Source: Clostridia bacterium (GTDB taxonomy: Bacteria > Bacillota > Clostridia > Lachnospirales > Lachnospiraceae). From it: 34,398 nt of DNA. The notes under the pieces are model-generated. The model was given only the letters and a program-made list of their open reading frames with translations, was not told the origin of the DNA and did no database searches. Positions 16,965 to 24,543 of this stretch are shown here, one piece after another. How positions within the stretch are numbered: position 1 is the first letter of the stretch; each line of letters begins with the position of its first letter. The stretch covers positions 1 through 34,398 of the forward strand of contig JAQXQS010000105.1 in NCBI GenBank assembly GCA_029101305.1. Direction: 5' to 3'. A program made the position numbers and the translations under genes.

Positions 16965-18019
16965 TGGATGCAAAAAGAAATAAGAACTCCAGGCATAAAT
17001 CGGCAAGGTTTCGTAAAGCCAGAAAAAAAAGGATAAAAAATACTCTATTGTTGTTACTGGTTCTGGTCTTGGTTGGAGGTGCGGGAATTGGCGCAATTTA
17101 TCTGCTTCGCAATGGAGGATTTTCTAATGCTCTGGATGAGTCCTATGTAGCCTCAAGAGAATTTTCCGGAGGGATTACGGGGACAGATAATCTGCGGGCT
17201 GATGGATTTGCCAAGAATCTGTGTGTTGTGGTGTCTGACGTTCCTATGGATGGGGTGTCCCTTGGAGAAAATCAAAAGGGACTTCTTCTTGATCTGGATG
17301 ACAGAAAAGTGCTTTACTCCAAACAGGCACTTCAGAAGGTATATCCGGCAAGTATTACCAAGATTATGACAGCTATGCTGGCTTTGAAATACGGCAATAT
17401 GGATGATGTTGTGACCATCACCCAGGAGAATCTGAATCTGGAAGAAGGCTCACAGGTCTGTGGCTTCTGGGCAGGTGACCAGGTTACGATGGATCAGCTT
17501 CTTCATTGCCTTCTGGTTTATTCAGGAAATGATGCAGCAGCTGCAATTGCAGAGCATATCGGTGGCTCGACAGAAGGCTTCGTAGAGATGATGAACAGCT
17601 TTGCCAGGGAGCTTGGCTGTACAGGAACACATTTTACCAATCCACATGGTTTGCAGGATGAGAATCATTATACTACGCCTTACGACATATATCTGATGTT
17701 AAAGGAAGCTTTAAATTATCCGGAGTTTACCCAGATTACCCAGTTAGGTTCCTATATTGTGGAATATACACATGCAGATGGAAGCAGCGCAAGTATTACT
17801 TTAACTGCAACAGACCATTATCTGACTGGCGAAGCCACACCGCCAAAGAATGTAACGATTCTGGGAGGTAAGACAGGTACCACCGATAATGCGGGAAACT
17901 GTCTGGCACTGTTAAGTCAGAATGCATACGGAAAGCCTTATATTTCTATTGTAATGGGTGCTTCTACAAAGGATGAACTATACGAACAGATGTCTTCCCT
18001 TTTACAGAATATTAATTAA
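16964..18019 (+). CDS. D-alanyl-D-alanine carboxypeptidase (S11 family)
   Basis: A low-molecular-mass PBP that trims the terminal D-Ala of stem peptides. The 351-residue chain has a very basic N-terminus (1-25), a single membrane anchor at about 26-48, then the S11 domain with S130-ITK, S187-GN and K303-TG. The domain ends about 45 residues after KTG, with no C-terminal PBP5-like beta-domain or amphipathic anchor, so it is held by the N-terminal helix. ATG 16964 overlaps the rodA stop by one base. The gene ends the operon; no clear terminator follows. Confidence 0.93.
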   Translation: MDAKRNKNSRHKSARFRKARKKRIKNTLLLLLVLVLVGGAGIGAIYLLRNGGFSNALDESYVASREFSGGITGTDNLRADGFAKNLCVVVSDVPMDGVSLGENQKGLLLDLDDRKVLYSKQALQKVYPASITKIMTAMLALKYGNMDDVVTITQENLNLEEGSQVCGFWAGDQVTMDQLLHCLLVYSGNDAAAAIAEHIGGSTEGFVEMMNSFARELGCTGTHFTNPHGLQDENHYTTPYDIYLMLKEALNYPEFTQITQLGSYIVEYTHADGSSASITLTATDHYLTGEATPPKNVTILGGKTGTTDNAGNCLALLSQNAYGKPYISIVMGASTKDELYEQMSSLLQNIN

Positions 18020-18134
18020 GAAGAACATTGCATCCAAGTTTATAGAAAATACAAAACAACTTGTAAAAAATGGTCAGTAACTTCGTGAATCGTATTAAAA
18101 TTGAGAAAAATAGACAGAAATATTAAAAAAACTA

Positions 18135-18163
18135 TTGTATTTTTAGAAGAATTATACTATAAT
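18135..18163 (+). promoter_or_regulatory. Sigma-A-type promoter of the small P-loop gene
   Basis: TTGTAT at 18135-18140, a 17-base spacer and a perfect TATAAT at 18158-18163. It predicts a leader of about 60 bases. The spacer upstream (18020-18134) is A/T-rich, contains a weak CAAGTT/AACTTG repeat without a T-run, and no gene is seen. Confidence 0.75.
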
Positions 18164-18229
18164 ATGAAACATATTAAACAAGCTTTTTGGTAAAAATTTA
18201 ATATCATATTGTCTAAGGAGGAAAACATC

Positions 18230-18649
18230 ATGGTTGAACTGATCGTAGGAAAGAAAGGCAAAGGCAAAACAAAAGTGCTCTTAGACAGAGTAAACAATGC
18301 AGTGAAAGAAGCTAACGGAAGCATTGTTTATCTTGACAAGAGTACCAAGCACATGTATGAGCTTAACAATAAGGTACGTCTTATTGACGTTTCCTCTTAT
18401 CCATTGAAAAATGCTGACGAGTTTGTTGGTTTTATCTGCGGTATTATTTCCCAGGATCACGATCTTGAGCAGATTTATCTGGACAGCTTCCTTAAGGTTT
18501 CCAAGCTGGAAGATGCAGACGTTACAGATACTCTGGAGCAGCTTGACAAGATCAGCGAAAAATATGGCATTTCTGTAGTTGTAAGTATTTCTCTTGATAA
18601 AGAAGAGTTGCCAGAAGTATTACAGGATAAGATTGCAGTAGCATTATAA
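18230..18649 (+). CDS. Small P-loop NTPase of unknown function
   Basis: A 139-residue protein beginning at ATG 18230 after an AAGGAGG site with 8-base spacing. It has a Walker A-like VGKKGKGKTK at residues 5-14, a Walker B-like IYLDSF in the middle, and a last strand VVVSISLDKEELP. There is no membrane segment and no second domain, so it is about the minimum for a P-loop fold. Similar short proteins in clostridia have been labelled PilT-like, but the PilT Asp and His boxes and an N-terminal domain are not visible, so I do not adopt that name. It has its own promoter and terminator, which suggests an independently regulated, well-expressed gene. Confidence 0.8.
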   Translation: MVELIVGKKGKGKTKVLLDRVNNAVKEANGSIVYLDKSTKHMYELNNKVRLIDVSSYPLKNADEFVGFICGIISQDHDLEQIYLDSFLKVSKLEDADVTDTLEQLDKISEKYGISVVVSISLDKEELPEVLQDKIAVAL

Positions 18650-18720
18650 TCTAAGATGATATGATATTGCAGCTATAAAATTCAGTAAAACCAAAACAAA
18701 AGTACATCAAAAAGATACAT

Positions 18721-18755
18721 AAGGACATGACTTGATAGCAGGTCATGTCCTTTTT
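18721..18755 (+). terminator. Intrinsic terminator after the P-loop gene
   Basis: AGGACATGAC (18722-18731) pairs with GTCATGTCCT (18742-18751), loop about 10 bases, followed by a run of T. It faces the convergent recombinase gene, whose stop is only 27 bases further on; the reverse orientation lacks a good T-run. Confidence 0.85.
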
Positions 18756-18781
18756 AAACCAGAGCCTTTTTCAAACACGCT

Positions 18782-19837
18782 TTAGTCTTCACGAAGCTTT
18801 ACGGCAGTGGCTGCCTGACGCCGTCTGGAGTCATCTAAGGCAGCGTAATGCTTCTTGGTAGTATTGACGTCTTTATGTCCTAAAACGTCCGCTACAAGGT
18901 AAATATCGACTGTTTCCTGGTAAAGGGCAGTTACATATGTACTACGCAGCTTATGTGGAGTGATCTTTTTGGTGGTGGTAACTTGTCTGGCATACTTTTT
19001 GACCAGATTTTCCACTGCCTGTACCCCGATTCGTTTGCGCTGGGTAGAATAGAAGAGAGCGTGTTCATGACCTTCCACAGGAGTAATATTTTTGCGAACT
19101 TCCAGATAGTTTTTTAAAGCTTTTTCCACTTCAGGGCCAAAATAGACGACCATTTCATTTCCGCCTTTTCGGGTTACCTTGATCCCATTGTTTTTAAAAT
19201 CCACATCTTCAATGTCAAGGCCTACACATTCAGAAACACGAACGCCTGTTCCGAGCAGGAGAGTAACGAGAGCGAGATCGCGGTCTTTAGTCTTTTCATA
19301 ATATACTTTTTTCTGACCGGTAAGATCGTCGCCGCCATGCTCGATATAATCCAGAAGCATAGCAACTTCATCGGCCTCCAGACGAATAATGCTTTTCTGG
19401 TGGATTTTTGGAACATCTACAAGAACGGTTGGATTTGTATGGATCATTTCCCGCTTGAAATAATAAGCATAAAAGCTTCGAAGGGATGACATTTTCCGTT
19501 TCAGGCCACGTTCGCCGTTTGTTTCCGTTTTATCCCCAGCCTGATATACCTTCAGATATTCTTCGTATTCTTCAAGATCAAGAGCGGTGATCTGATCCAG
19601 GATGTCAACGGTAAATGCATCCATAGACCAGTCCTTGAAAGCAGGATTTTGCTCAAGGAGAAATTGAAAGAAAATCCGGATGTCATAAGCATAAGAAATT
19701 CTTGTCTTTGTTGTTGTACGTGGTTCAATGGCACGAAAGAAATCCTTACAAAATGGAGGTAAGGTTTTCAGCACATCACGGAGACGCAAAGTATTTTCAA
19801 TGTCTGTCTGTTCATGATAGGTAACTTTTTTATCCAT
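18782..19837 (-). CDS. Tyrosine recombinase, XerC/XerD-like
   Basis: A 351-residue site-specific recombinase starting at ATG 19837, with AAGGAG at 19844-19849; a longer frame to 19915 adds an unconserved hydrophobic stretch. The N-terminal SAM-like DNA-binding domain (about 25-135) is followed by the catalytic domain with a complete set: R200 (GTGVRVSE), K224 (RKGGNE), H295 and R298 (HKLR), H321 (LGHKD) and nucleophile Y331. It is somewhat longer than Xer proteins (about 300). No phage or transposon genes surround it, so a host Xer-type role such as dimer resolution is likeliest. An alternative is a recombinase acting on the structured DNA just upstream. Confidence 0.9.
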   Translation of the reverse strand: MDKKVTYHEQTDIENTLRLRDVLKTLPPFCKDFFRAIEPRTTTKTRISYAYDIRIFFQFLLEQNPAFKDWSMDAFTVDILDQITALDLEEYEEYLKVYQAGDKTETNGERGLKRKMSSLRSFYAYYFKREMIHTNPTVLVDVPKIHQKSIIRLEADEVAMLLDYIEHGGDDLTGQKKVYYEKTKDRDLALVTLLLGTGVRVSECVGLDIEDVDFKNNGIKVTRKGGNEMVVYFGPEVEKALKNYLEVRKNITPVEGHEHALFYSTQRKRIGVQAVENLVKKYARQVTTTKKITPHKLRSTYVTALYQETVDIYLVADVLGHKDVNTTKKHYAALDDSRRRQAATAVKLRED

Positions 19838-19872
19838 AAAAATCTCCTTATAAATTGCGGTATCATAATAAT

Positions 19873-19902
19873 ATTTTAGATAAAATCTGGTATAGCTGAA
19901 AA
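19873..19902 (-). promoter_or_regulatory. Weak candidate promoter for the recombinase gene
   Basis: Reading the minus strand: TTTTCA (19902-19897), an 18-base spacer and TAAAAT (19878-19873). The predicted start of transcription would place the structured element outside the mRNA. It is inferred from consensus only. Confidence 0.3.
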
Positions 19903-19922
19903 ACATAAAAAACAAGGATGAT

Positions 19923-20072
19923 CCTGGAAAATAGCTCTAAATAAAGATAATCCAGGGAAGTGGCTTCGTCTCGGATCTATCTATATGAAAAACTCGGGTT
20001 TGTCGTATAGATTTAGATGAGGGATATAACGCCGGATCAGCCACTTCTTCTGGCTTTTTCCGGCGATTTTCC
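19923..20072. ncRNA. Highly structured intergenic element, candidate non-coding RNA
   Basis: The 309-base spacer between the recombinase and dtd (19838-20146) has no gene but folds strongly. GAAGTGGCT (19957-19965) pairs with AGCCACTTC (20039-20047), extended by a G-T wobble and CCAG/CTGG (19952-19955, 20050-20053). Inside, CTC/GAG, ATCTA/TAGAT, CTATA/TATAG and AAAC/GTTT stack toward a TCGG loop (19994-19997). An outer GGAAAAT/ATTTTCC (19926-19932, 20066-20072) can close it all. Wobbles at 19956-20048 and 19986-20005 are G-T when read on the plus strand but A-C on the minus strand, which slightly favours a plus-strand RNA. No clear plus promoter is visible. The outline of a long rod with an internal bubble recalls 6S RNA, but I do not recognise the sequence. 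Confidence 0.45.
20030..20065. other. Alternative hairpin, exclusive with the main fold
   Basis: CGCCGGA (20030-20036) pairs with TCCGGCG (20059-20065) and, inside, AGCCA (20039-20043) pairs with TGGCT (20051-20055) around CTTCTTC. AGCCA is also part of the long outer stem of the neighbouring fold, so the two cannot form together. On the plus strand it is followed by ATTTT, a weak terminator-like tail. Confidence 0.6.
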
Positions 20073-20146
20073 TAATGAAACTTTCCAACTGTTCGTTCAC
20101 TTATATTTGCTTTGTTCATTTACAGCTCACTTACATTAGAAGTTTA

Positions 20147-20593
20147 TTACATAATGGATTCATCCAGCATCACGGTAAATGGGCCATCGTTTTCCAGGGA
20201 AACCTTCATATCAGCACCAAACACGCCGTGCTGGACAACCGGAACAACCTTTGCGGCTTCCTTAAGCATATATTCATAAAGCTCATTTGCCTGATCTGGT
20301 GCGCCTGCCTCTATAAAGCTTGGCCGGTTACCTTTCTTGCAATTTGCATACAAGGTAAATTGTGAAACCATCAAAAGCTCACCTTGTACATCGGCCAGGG
20401 AAAGGTTTGTTTTGCCATTTTCATCTTCAAAAATACGAAGTCCAAGCATCTTTTTCAGATATTTGTCGGCAATTTCACGGGTATCATTCTGGCCGACACC
20501 AACCAGCACAAGAAATCCTTTTCCAATGCTTCCGATGGTTTCGCCATCTACCTTTACGCTGGCATGGTTTACGCGCTGTATTAAAAGTCTCAT
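20147..20593 (-). CDS. dtd: D-aminoacyl-tRNA deacylase
   Basis: Dtd removes D-amino acids wrongly attached to tRNA. The 148-residue product is of normal length and has the two hallmark motifs, SQFTLYA (77-83) and the Gly-Pro loop NDGPFT (135-140, usually NxGPVT). It starts one base after the stop of the upstream permease gene, with GGACGGAA as ribosome site, so the two are co-transcribed. The end is followed by the 309-base structured spacer. Confidence 0.96.
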   Translation of the reverse strand: MRLLIQRVNHASVKVDGETIGSIGKGFLVLVGVGQNDTREIADKYLKKMLGLRIFEDENGKTNLSLADVQGELLMVSQFTLYANCKKGNRPSFIEAGAPDQANELYEYMLKEAAKVVPVVQHGVFGADMKVSLENDGPFTVMLDESIM

Positions 20594-20594
20594 G

Positions 20595-22034
20595 TTAATT
20601 TCCGTCCTTTTTGCTATTTCGTTTTTGCTGATACTCTTCCACTAATTGTCTGACTTTTTGATAAATTATCATTGAATATTTCTTTATGAATGTCCAGATC
20701 GTAATCAGGATTTTCTGGATGGTCTTTAACAAAGTAAGGGTAAATTCCAGCATTGCAGTCCGTCGTGGTATTTCTCTTTTCTTTGGTTCCTCTTCTGGGA
20801 AAAGAAGAGGTTCGTGTGTCTCTGGGTCGAGACAGTCAATGTTGGTATACTTCTGCTCTTCGTCCGGCACCTTTTTGTAAATCAGACTGATATGCACCAG
20901 TTTATCCAAAGCTGCATAAAGAACTGCAAATACAGGTACGCCGATGATCATACCAGGAATTCCGAAAATGCCGCCACCGATGAGGATAGCTACAATGACC
21001 AGAAAACTGGAAAGTCCTGTAGATTCTCCCAGAATCTTCGGGCCAAGGATATTGCCGTCAAACTGCTGGAGGATCAGGATAAATATCGCAAAATAGATTG
21101 CCTGTAAAGGATCTACTAATAAAATCAGGAAAATACTTGGAATGGCTCCAAGGTAAGGTCCAAAAAAAGGAATTACATTTGTCACGCCGATGATGACACT
21201 GATCAAAAGTGTATACGGCATATTCAAAATACTCATGCCAATATAGCACAAAACCCCAATAATGGCGGAATCCAGGATCTTTCCAGTGAAAAAGCCAATA
21301 AATGTTTTATTGGTAAAGCGCATGGAATGAATAATAAAATTAGCATGCTGAGTATTAAAAACAGCATATGTGAGCATTTTCGCCTTGGCGGTAAAGCCCT
21401 CTTTATCTGCCATCAGATAAAGGGACACAATGGCTCCGATCAGGAAGTTCTTAAGGAAATTGATCAGCTCAAAAACTCCGGCGGAAATATTTTTTAGCAT
21501 TTCCTGCATCTGTGGAAGAATATTTTTGGTTAAGTAATCCTGGGCTGTGACAATGGACTGATTTAAGGTATCCAGGGCATCACTGTTCAGATTCCATCTT
21601 TCAATAAAAGATTCCAGCCATTTCTGTATGACCTTCACATAAGATGGGAAACTGTAGATCAGGTTCATAACACTTCGGATCAGTTCTGGCAGTACCATCA
21701 TGATGAGGGCATAAATAAGTGCCAGAAAAAGAAACATGCACAGGATCACGCAGGCCCAGCGGATTGCTTTACGCCCTTTGGAGCCTACTGATATCTGCTT
21801 CTTTGCAAGAAGTGGATAAATAATCTTTTTTTCAAAAAAATTTAATATAGGTGTTAGCAAAAACGCAATCACTACACCATAAATGATCGGTGTCAGAATC
21901 CCCAGAAATGTTTTAATACCTGTGATCAGGGTCCGCATATGGAAAACACCATAGTAAAAAAGCATACTGGCTGCGATCACAAGAAAGGCTGTGATTCCCC
22001 ATCGAACATGTTGATTGTCCCAGCGTAATTTCAT
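20595..22034 (-). CDS. AI-2E family transporter (UPF0118/PerM type)
   Basis: A 479-residue polytopic membrane protein. Seven or eight membrane segments lie between residues 12 and 375, with family-typical stretches [18 protein letters not shown] and [19 protein letters not shown]. The C-terminal part (about 385-479) is hydrophilic at first and then has an unusual extra hydrophobic/basic stretch ending in KRNSKKDGN. The ribosome site is AGGAGG. Members have been proposed to export autoinducer-2 or other small molecules or to exchange ions; the substrate here cannot be told. The gene is directly upstream of dtd. Confidence 0.9.
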   Translation of the reverse strand: MKLRWDNQHVRWGITAFLVIAASMLFYYGVFHMRTLITGIKTFLGILTPIIYGVVIAFLLTPILNFFEKKIIYPLLAKKQISVGSKGRKAIRWACVILCMFLFLALIYALIMMVLPELIRSVMNLIYSFPSYVKVIQKWLESFIERWNLNSDALDTLNQSIVTAQDYLTKNILPQMQEMLKNISAGVFELINFLKNFLIGAIVSLYLMADKEGFTAKAKMLTYAVFNTQHANFIIHSMRFTNKTFIGFFTGKILDSAIIGVLCYIGMSILNMPYTLLISVIIGVTNVIPFFGPYLGAIPSIFLILLVDPLQAIYFAIFILILQQFDGNILGPKILGESTGLSSFLVIVAILIGGGIFGIPGMIIGVPVFAVLYAALDKLVHISLIYKKVPDEEQKYTNIDCLDPETHEPLLFPEEEPKKREIPRRTAMLEFTLTLLKTIQKILITIWTFIKKYSMIIYQKVRQLVEEYQQKRNSKKDGN

Positions 22035-22142
22035 ATTGTAATATTGACCTCCTGAAACATTAGAAGTTATTTGTGATTACCATTTCTTCAATGATTGTAT
22101 AATAGGATATCGTAACAGGATTTTTGCTCCTGATGTCATATT

Positions 22143-22171
22143 ATTATAACACAGTTTTCCAATACTGTCTT
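22143..22171 (-). promoter_or_regulatory. Promoter of the permease-dtd operon
   Basis: On the minus strand: AAGACA (22171-22166), a 17-base spacer and perfect TATAAT (22148-22143) with an extended TGn element. The predicted leader is about 100 bases and contains a small hairpin CAGGA/TCCTG (22116-22120, 22128-22132). Confidence 0.65.
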
Positions 22172-22202
22172 ATTAAAAAAATATAAATTGTTATCTTTTA
22201 TA

Positions 22203-22263
22203 TAAAAAGAGTCCTCTTTATGCTCTACCGAAAATTATATTTCCGAAGTAAAAAGAGGACTCT
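22203..22263 (-). terminator. Long inverted repeat acting as terminator of the kinase-like gene
   Basis: AGAGTCCTCTTT (22208-22219) and AAAGAGGACTCT (22252-22263) are perfect 12-base arms around a 32-base loop. On the minus strand the second arm is followed by five T, fitting a terminator for the gene ending at 22324. A separate hairpin, CAGACAGA/TCTGTCTG at 22291-22312, comes first, right after the stop codon. The large loop is unusual. Confidence 0.65.
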
Positions 22264-22323
22264 GTTCATGTTATATACGATTTCTCCTGTCAGACAGAGG
22301 GAAATCTGTCTGGTTTCTATGGT

Positions 22324-22962
22324 TTATTTCTTCAGTTCATCAAAAATATGTACGGTATTGATGATCGCCTGTGCAGCACCTTCGATTCCAAGCACACCAC
22401 TGTCTACACTGAGACTGTAGCCTGCTGCTGCGCCCCATTTCTTATTGGTGTAGTAATTATAATAGCTTGCACGGCTCTTATCTGTCTTAGTGATCATATC
22501 CTTGGCTTCCTTAGGAGTCTTATTGTATTTGCCTGCGATACGTCTGATTCTCCAGTCAAGATCTGCATGGATAAAAACGCTAAAGCAATCTTTATTATCT
22601 GCAAGGGCATAATCCGCACAACGGCCCACCATAACGCAAGGTCCCTCTCCTGCCAGCTTCTTGATTGCTTCAAACTGGGCAAGGAAAACCTTATGGTTCA
22701 TAGGCATGTCTGTAAATCCCGCAGAAGAATAGCCAAAAGAATACGTATCCATTACAAGAGAATACAGGAAGCTGTTTGTGGGCTTCTCATCGTGATTCTC
22801 AAATAACTCTTTGCAAATACCGCTGTCATTTGCTGCATGCTCCAGAAGCTCCTTGTCGTAGCATTTGATTCCGAAATATTTCGCTACTTCCTGACCGATC
22901 TGTCTGCCGGCACTTCCGTATTCACGTCCGATGGTAATAATTGAACTTGTTGTATTGTTCAT
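22324..22962 (-). CDS. Cytidylate kinase-like family protein
   Basis: A 212-residue protein of the cytidylate kinase-like group widespread in Firmicutes. The N-terminus ITIGREYGSAGRQIG is a modified P-loop, KCYDKELL follows as in that family, and GPCVMVGRCADYAL matches the middle strand and helix. Later R residues (WRIRRIAG, DKSRASYYNYY) resemble the lid region. ATG 22962 follows GGGAG by seven bases; the upstream ATG at 23004 lacks one. It is not the housekeeping Cmk, which has GPAGAGKST. The real substrate is unknown. It is monocistronic with its own promoter and terminator. Confidence 0.85.
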   Translation of the reverse strand: MNNTTSSIITIGREYGSAGRQIGQEVAKYFGIKCYDKELLEHAANDSGICKELFENHDEKPTNSFLYSLVMDTYSFGYSSAGFTDMPMNHKVFLAQFEAIKKLAGEGPCVMVGRCADYALADNKDCFSVFIHADLDWRIRRIAGKYNKTPKEAKDMITKTDKSRASYYNYYTNKKWGAAAGYSLSVDSGVLGIEGAAQAIINTVHIFDELKK

Positions 22963-22991
22963 ATCTGCCACTCCCTTCTGTAATTCCTTAA

Positions 22992-23011
22992 CTGTGAATG
23001 GCATTTCACAG
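22992..23011 (-). promoter_or_regulatory. Leader hairpin of the cytidylate kinase-like gene
   Basis: CTGTGAA (22992-22998) and TTCACAG (23005-23011) form a perfect 7-base stem with a 6-base loop within the 5' leader, about 15 bases downstream of the predicted -10. It could be an RNA hairpin or a protein-binding palindrome. Confidence 0.5.
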
Positions 23012-23027
23012 AATATTTTGTAACACT

Positions 23028-23057
23028 ATTATACACTACATCAAGGTAAAATGACAA
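23028..23057 (-). promoter_or_regulatory. Promoter of the cytidylate kinase-like gene
   Basis: On the minus strand: TTGTCA (23057-23052), an 18-base spacer and perfect TATAAT (23033-23028). The -35 begins at the base right after the stop codon of the upstream pseudouridine synthase gene. Confidence 0.75.
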
Positions 23058-23972
23058 CTATTTTCTTAATTTTTCTAACAAATCAAGAAAATATTCTGGC
23101 AAAGGAGCGGAAAATTCCATATACTCTCCTGTTCGGGGATGGACAAAGCCAAGTACCATGGCATGGAGAGTCTGTCCTTGCAGATGATAAGGATTCCTGC
23201 CAGAACCATAGATTTCATCTCCCAGAAGGGGATGACCAAGGCTTGTCATATGAACACGGATCTGGTGGGTACGGCCAGTCTCCAGACGGCATTCAATATA
23301 AGTGGCATTGCCGAAGCGCTCAAGTACTTTATAATGGGTGATAGCATCTTTTCCGTTTTTGTAATTGATCGCCATTTTTTTTCGGTCGATGGGATGGCGT
23401 CCAATAGGTCCTTCAACTGTACCCTCATCTTCCTTAAGATTACCGGCTACAATAGCCCGGTAGCGGCGTTTGATTGTATGCTCCTTCAGCTGCTGCGCCA
23501 GATCACGGTGGGCTGTGTCATTTTTACACACCAGAAGGGCGCCTGTATTATCTTTATCGATCCGGTGGACAATTCCAGGACGCATGACACCATTAATTCC
23601 AGACAGATTTCCCTGGCAGTGGTACATAATAGCATTTACCAGGGTTCCACTGGTGTGTCCATTGGCAGGATGAACTACCATACCCTTGGGCTTGTTGACG
23701 ACCAGTACATCCTCATCTTCGTATAAGATATCCAGGGGAATATTTTCTGGCAGAATGTCCGGCTCAGACAGATCCGGAAGGGAAATCTGTACCAGATCCT
23801 TTTCCTGTATTTTATAATTTGCTTTTATTGTTTTTCCATTGACAGTAATGCCCTGTTCCTTTAATAATTTCTGAAGGTAGGAACGGGAAAGATTCTCATA
23901 TTTATCAGAAAGGCAGCGGTCTATACGAACCCCTGCCTCATCAGCGGCTGCTGTAAATTCCAACAGTTCCAT
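23058..23972 (-). CDS. RluA/RluD-family pseudouridine synthase
   Basis: It isomerises uridine in RNA, most often 23S rRNA. The 304-residue product starts at ATG 23972 after GAGGAG; a longer frame to 24083 overlaps lspA and is rejected. Residues 14-65 are an S4 RNA-binding domain, followed by the catalytic domain with VVNKPKGMVVHP, HRIDKDNTG (catalytic D139) and GRTHQIRVHM. Its place right after lspA matches the lspA-rluD (ylyB) pair of Bacillus. The RluD-like target is inferred, not shown. It ends a long operon with no clear hairpin. Confidence 0.94.
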   Translation of the reverse strand: MELLEFTAAADEAGVRIDRCLSDKYENLSRSYLQKLLKEQGITVNGKTIKANYKIQEKDLVQISLPDLSEPDILPENIPLDILYEDEDVLVVNKPKGMVVHPANGHTSGTLVNAIMYHCQGNLSGINGVMRPGIVHRIDKDNTGALLVCKNDTAHRDLAQQLKEHTIKRRYRAIVAGNLKEDEGTVEGPIGRHPIDRKKMAINYKNGKDAITHYKVLERFGNATYIECRLETGRTHQIRVHMTSLGHPLLGDEIYGSGRNPYHLQGQTLHAMVLGFVHPRTGEYMEFSAPLPEYFLDLLEKLRK

Positions 23973-23994
23973 ATTATGGTATAGCTCCTCTCTA

Positions 23995-24537
23995 TTAGGA
24001 CACTTTCTTCCCTGGCTTAAGGAAATCAAAATCCTCATCTTTGTAATAGAAAAACAAAAGAAAAACCAGAGCGACAATGCCACATGTTACATAAACATCT
24101 GCTACGTTAAAAGTAGGGAAATCAATCAGGGAAAAATAAATAAAATCTACTACATATCCCCGGAAAACACGGTCAATAAAATTGCCCATGGCACCGGAAA
24201 ATACTACCGCCGCTGTAAAAAGCAGCGGCCGGTAATAAACCGTGGCAGGCGTTTTAAAAAAAAGATACAGGATTGCAGCGAAAAATAGCAGGCAGATCAG
24301 TACCAGAAAAAAAACTTTATTCTGGAGAAGCCCGAATGCCATGCCGCGGTTTTCCAGATAGCGGAACACCAGAACCTGGTCGATAAGGGAAACGCCAGAA
24401 TTACCTTTCAGATATCGGATCGCAAGCCATTTCGTACACTGGTCAAGAAGCACCAGGAAAAATATAAGTGAAATACCCTTTATAGCAGGTGCTTTCAACT
24501 GTTTATAAGGGCGATTGGCTGATGTAGTGTTTGGCAT
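23995..24537 (-). CDS. lspA: Signal peptidase II (lipoprotein signal peptidase)
   Basis: LspA cleaves the signal peptide of prolipoproteins after lipid modification. The 180-residue protein has four membrane segments and both catalytic aspartates, D122 (GNFIDR) and D147 (FNVADVYV), plus the RYLENRGMAFG segment. The N-terminus carries about 18 hydrophilic residues more than E. coli LspA. It begins six bases after the aroB stop and is followed 22 bases later by the pseudouridine synthase. Confidence 0.96.
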   Translation of the reverse strand: MPNTTSANRPYKQLKAPAIKGISLIFFLVLLDQCTKWLAIRYLKGNSGVSLIDQVLVFRYLENRGMAFGLLQNKVFFLVLICLLFFAAILYLFFKTPATVYYRPLLFTAAVVFSGAMGNFIDRVFRGYVVDFIYFSLIDFPTFNVADVYVTCGIVALVFLLFFYYKDEDFDFLKPGKKVS

Positions 24538-24543
24538 AAAAGG

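Noticed and set aside
18026-18063. Terminator after the DD-carboxypeptidase gene
   Set aside because: The CAAGTT/AACTTG repeat is short, has an 18-base loop and no T-run.
18230-18649. PilT twitching motility ATPase
   Set aside because: Only Walker-like motifs are present; the Asp and His boxes and N-terminal domain of PilT are missing.
19952-20053. Integron attC site or invertible switch for the tyrosine recombinase
   Set aside because: No attC-type core triplets at the ends, the arms are imperfect with a bulge, and the interior is itself base-paired, which fits RNA better. Kept only as an alternative.
22993-23010. TGTGA...TCACA resembling a CRP site
   Set aside because: The half-sites are eight bases apart rather than six, and CRP control of this type is not expected in this lineage.
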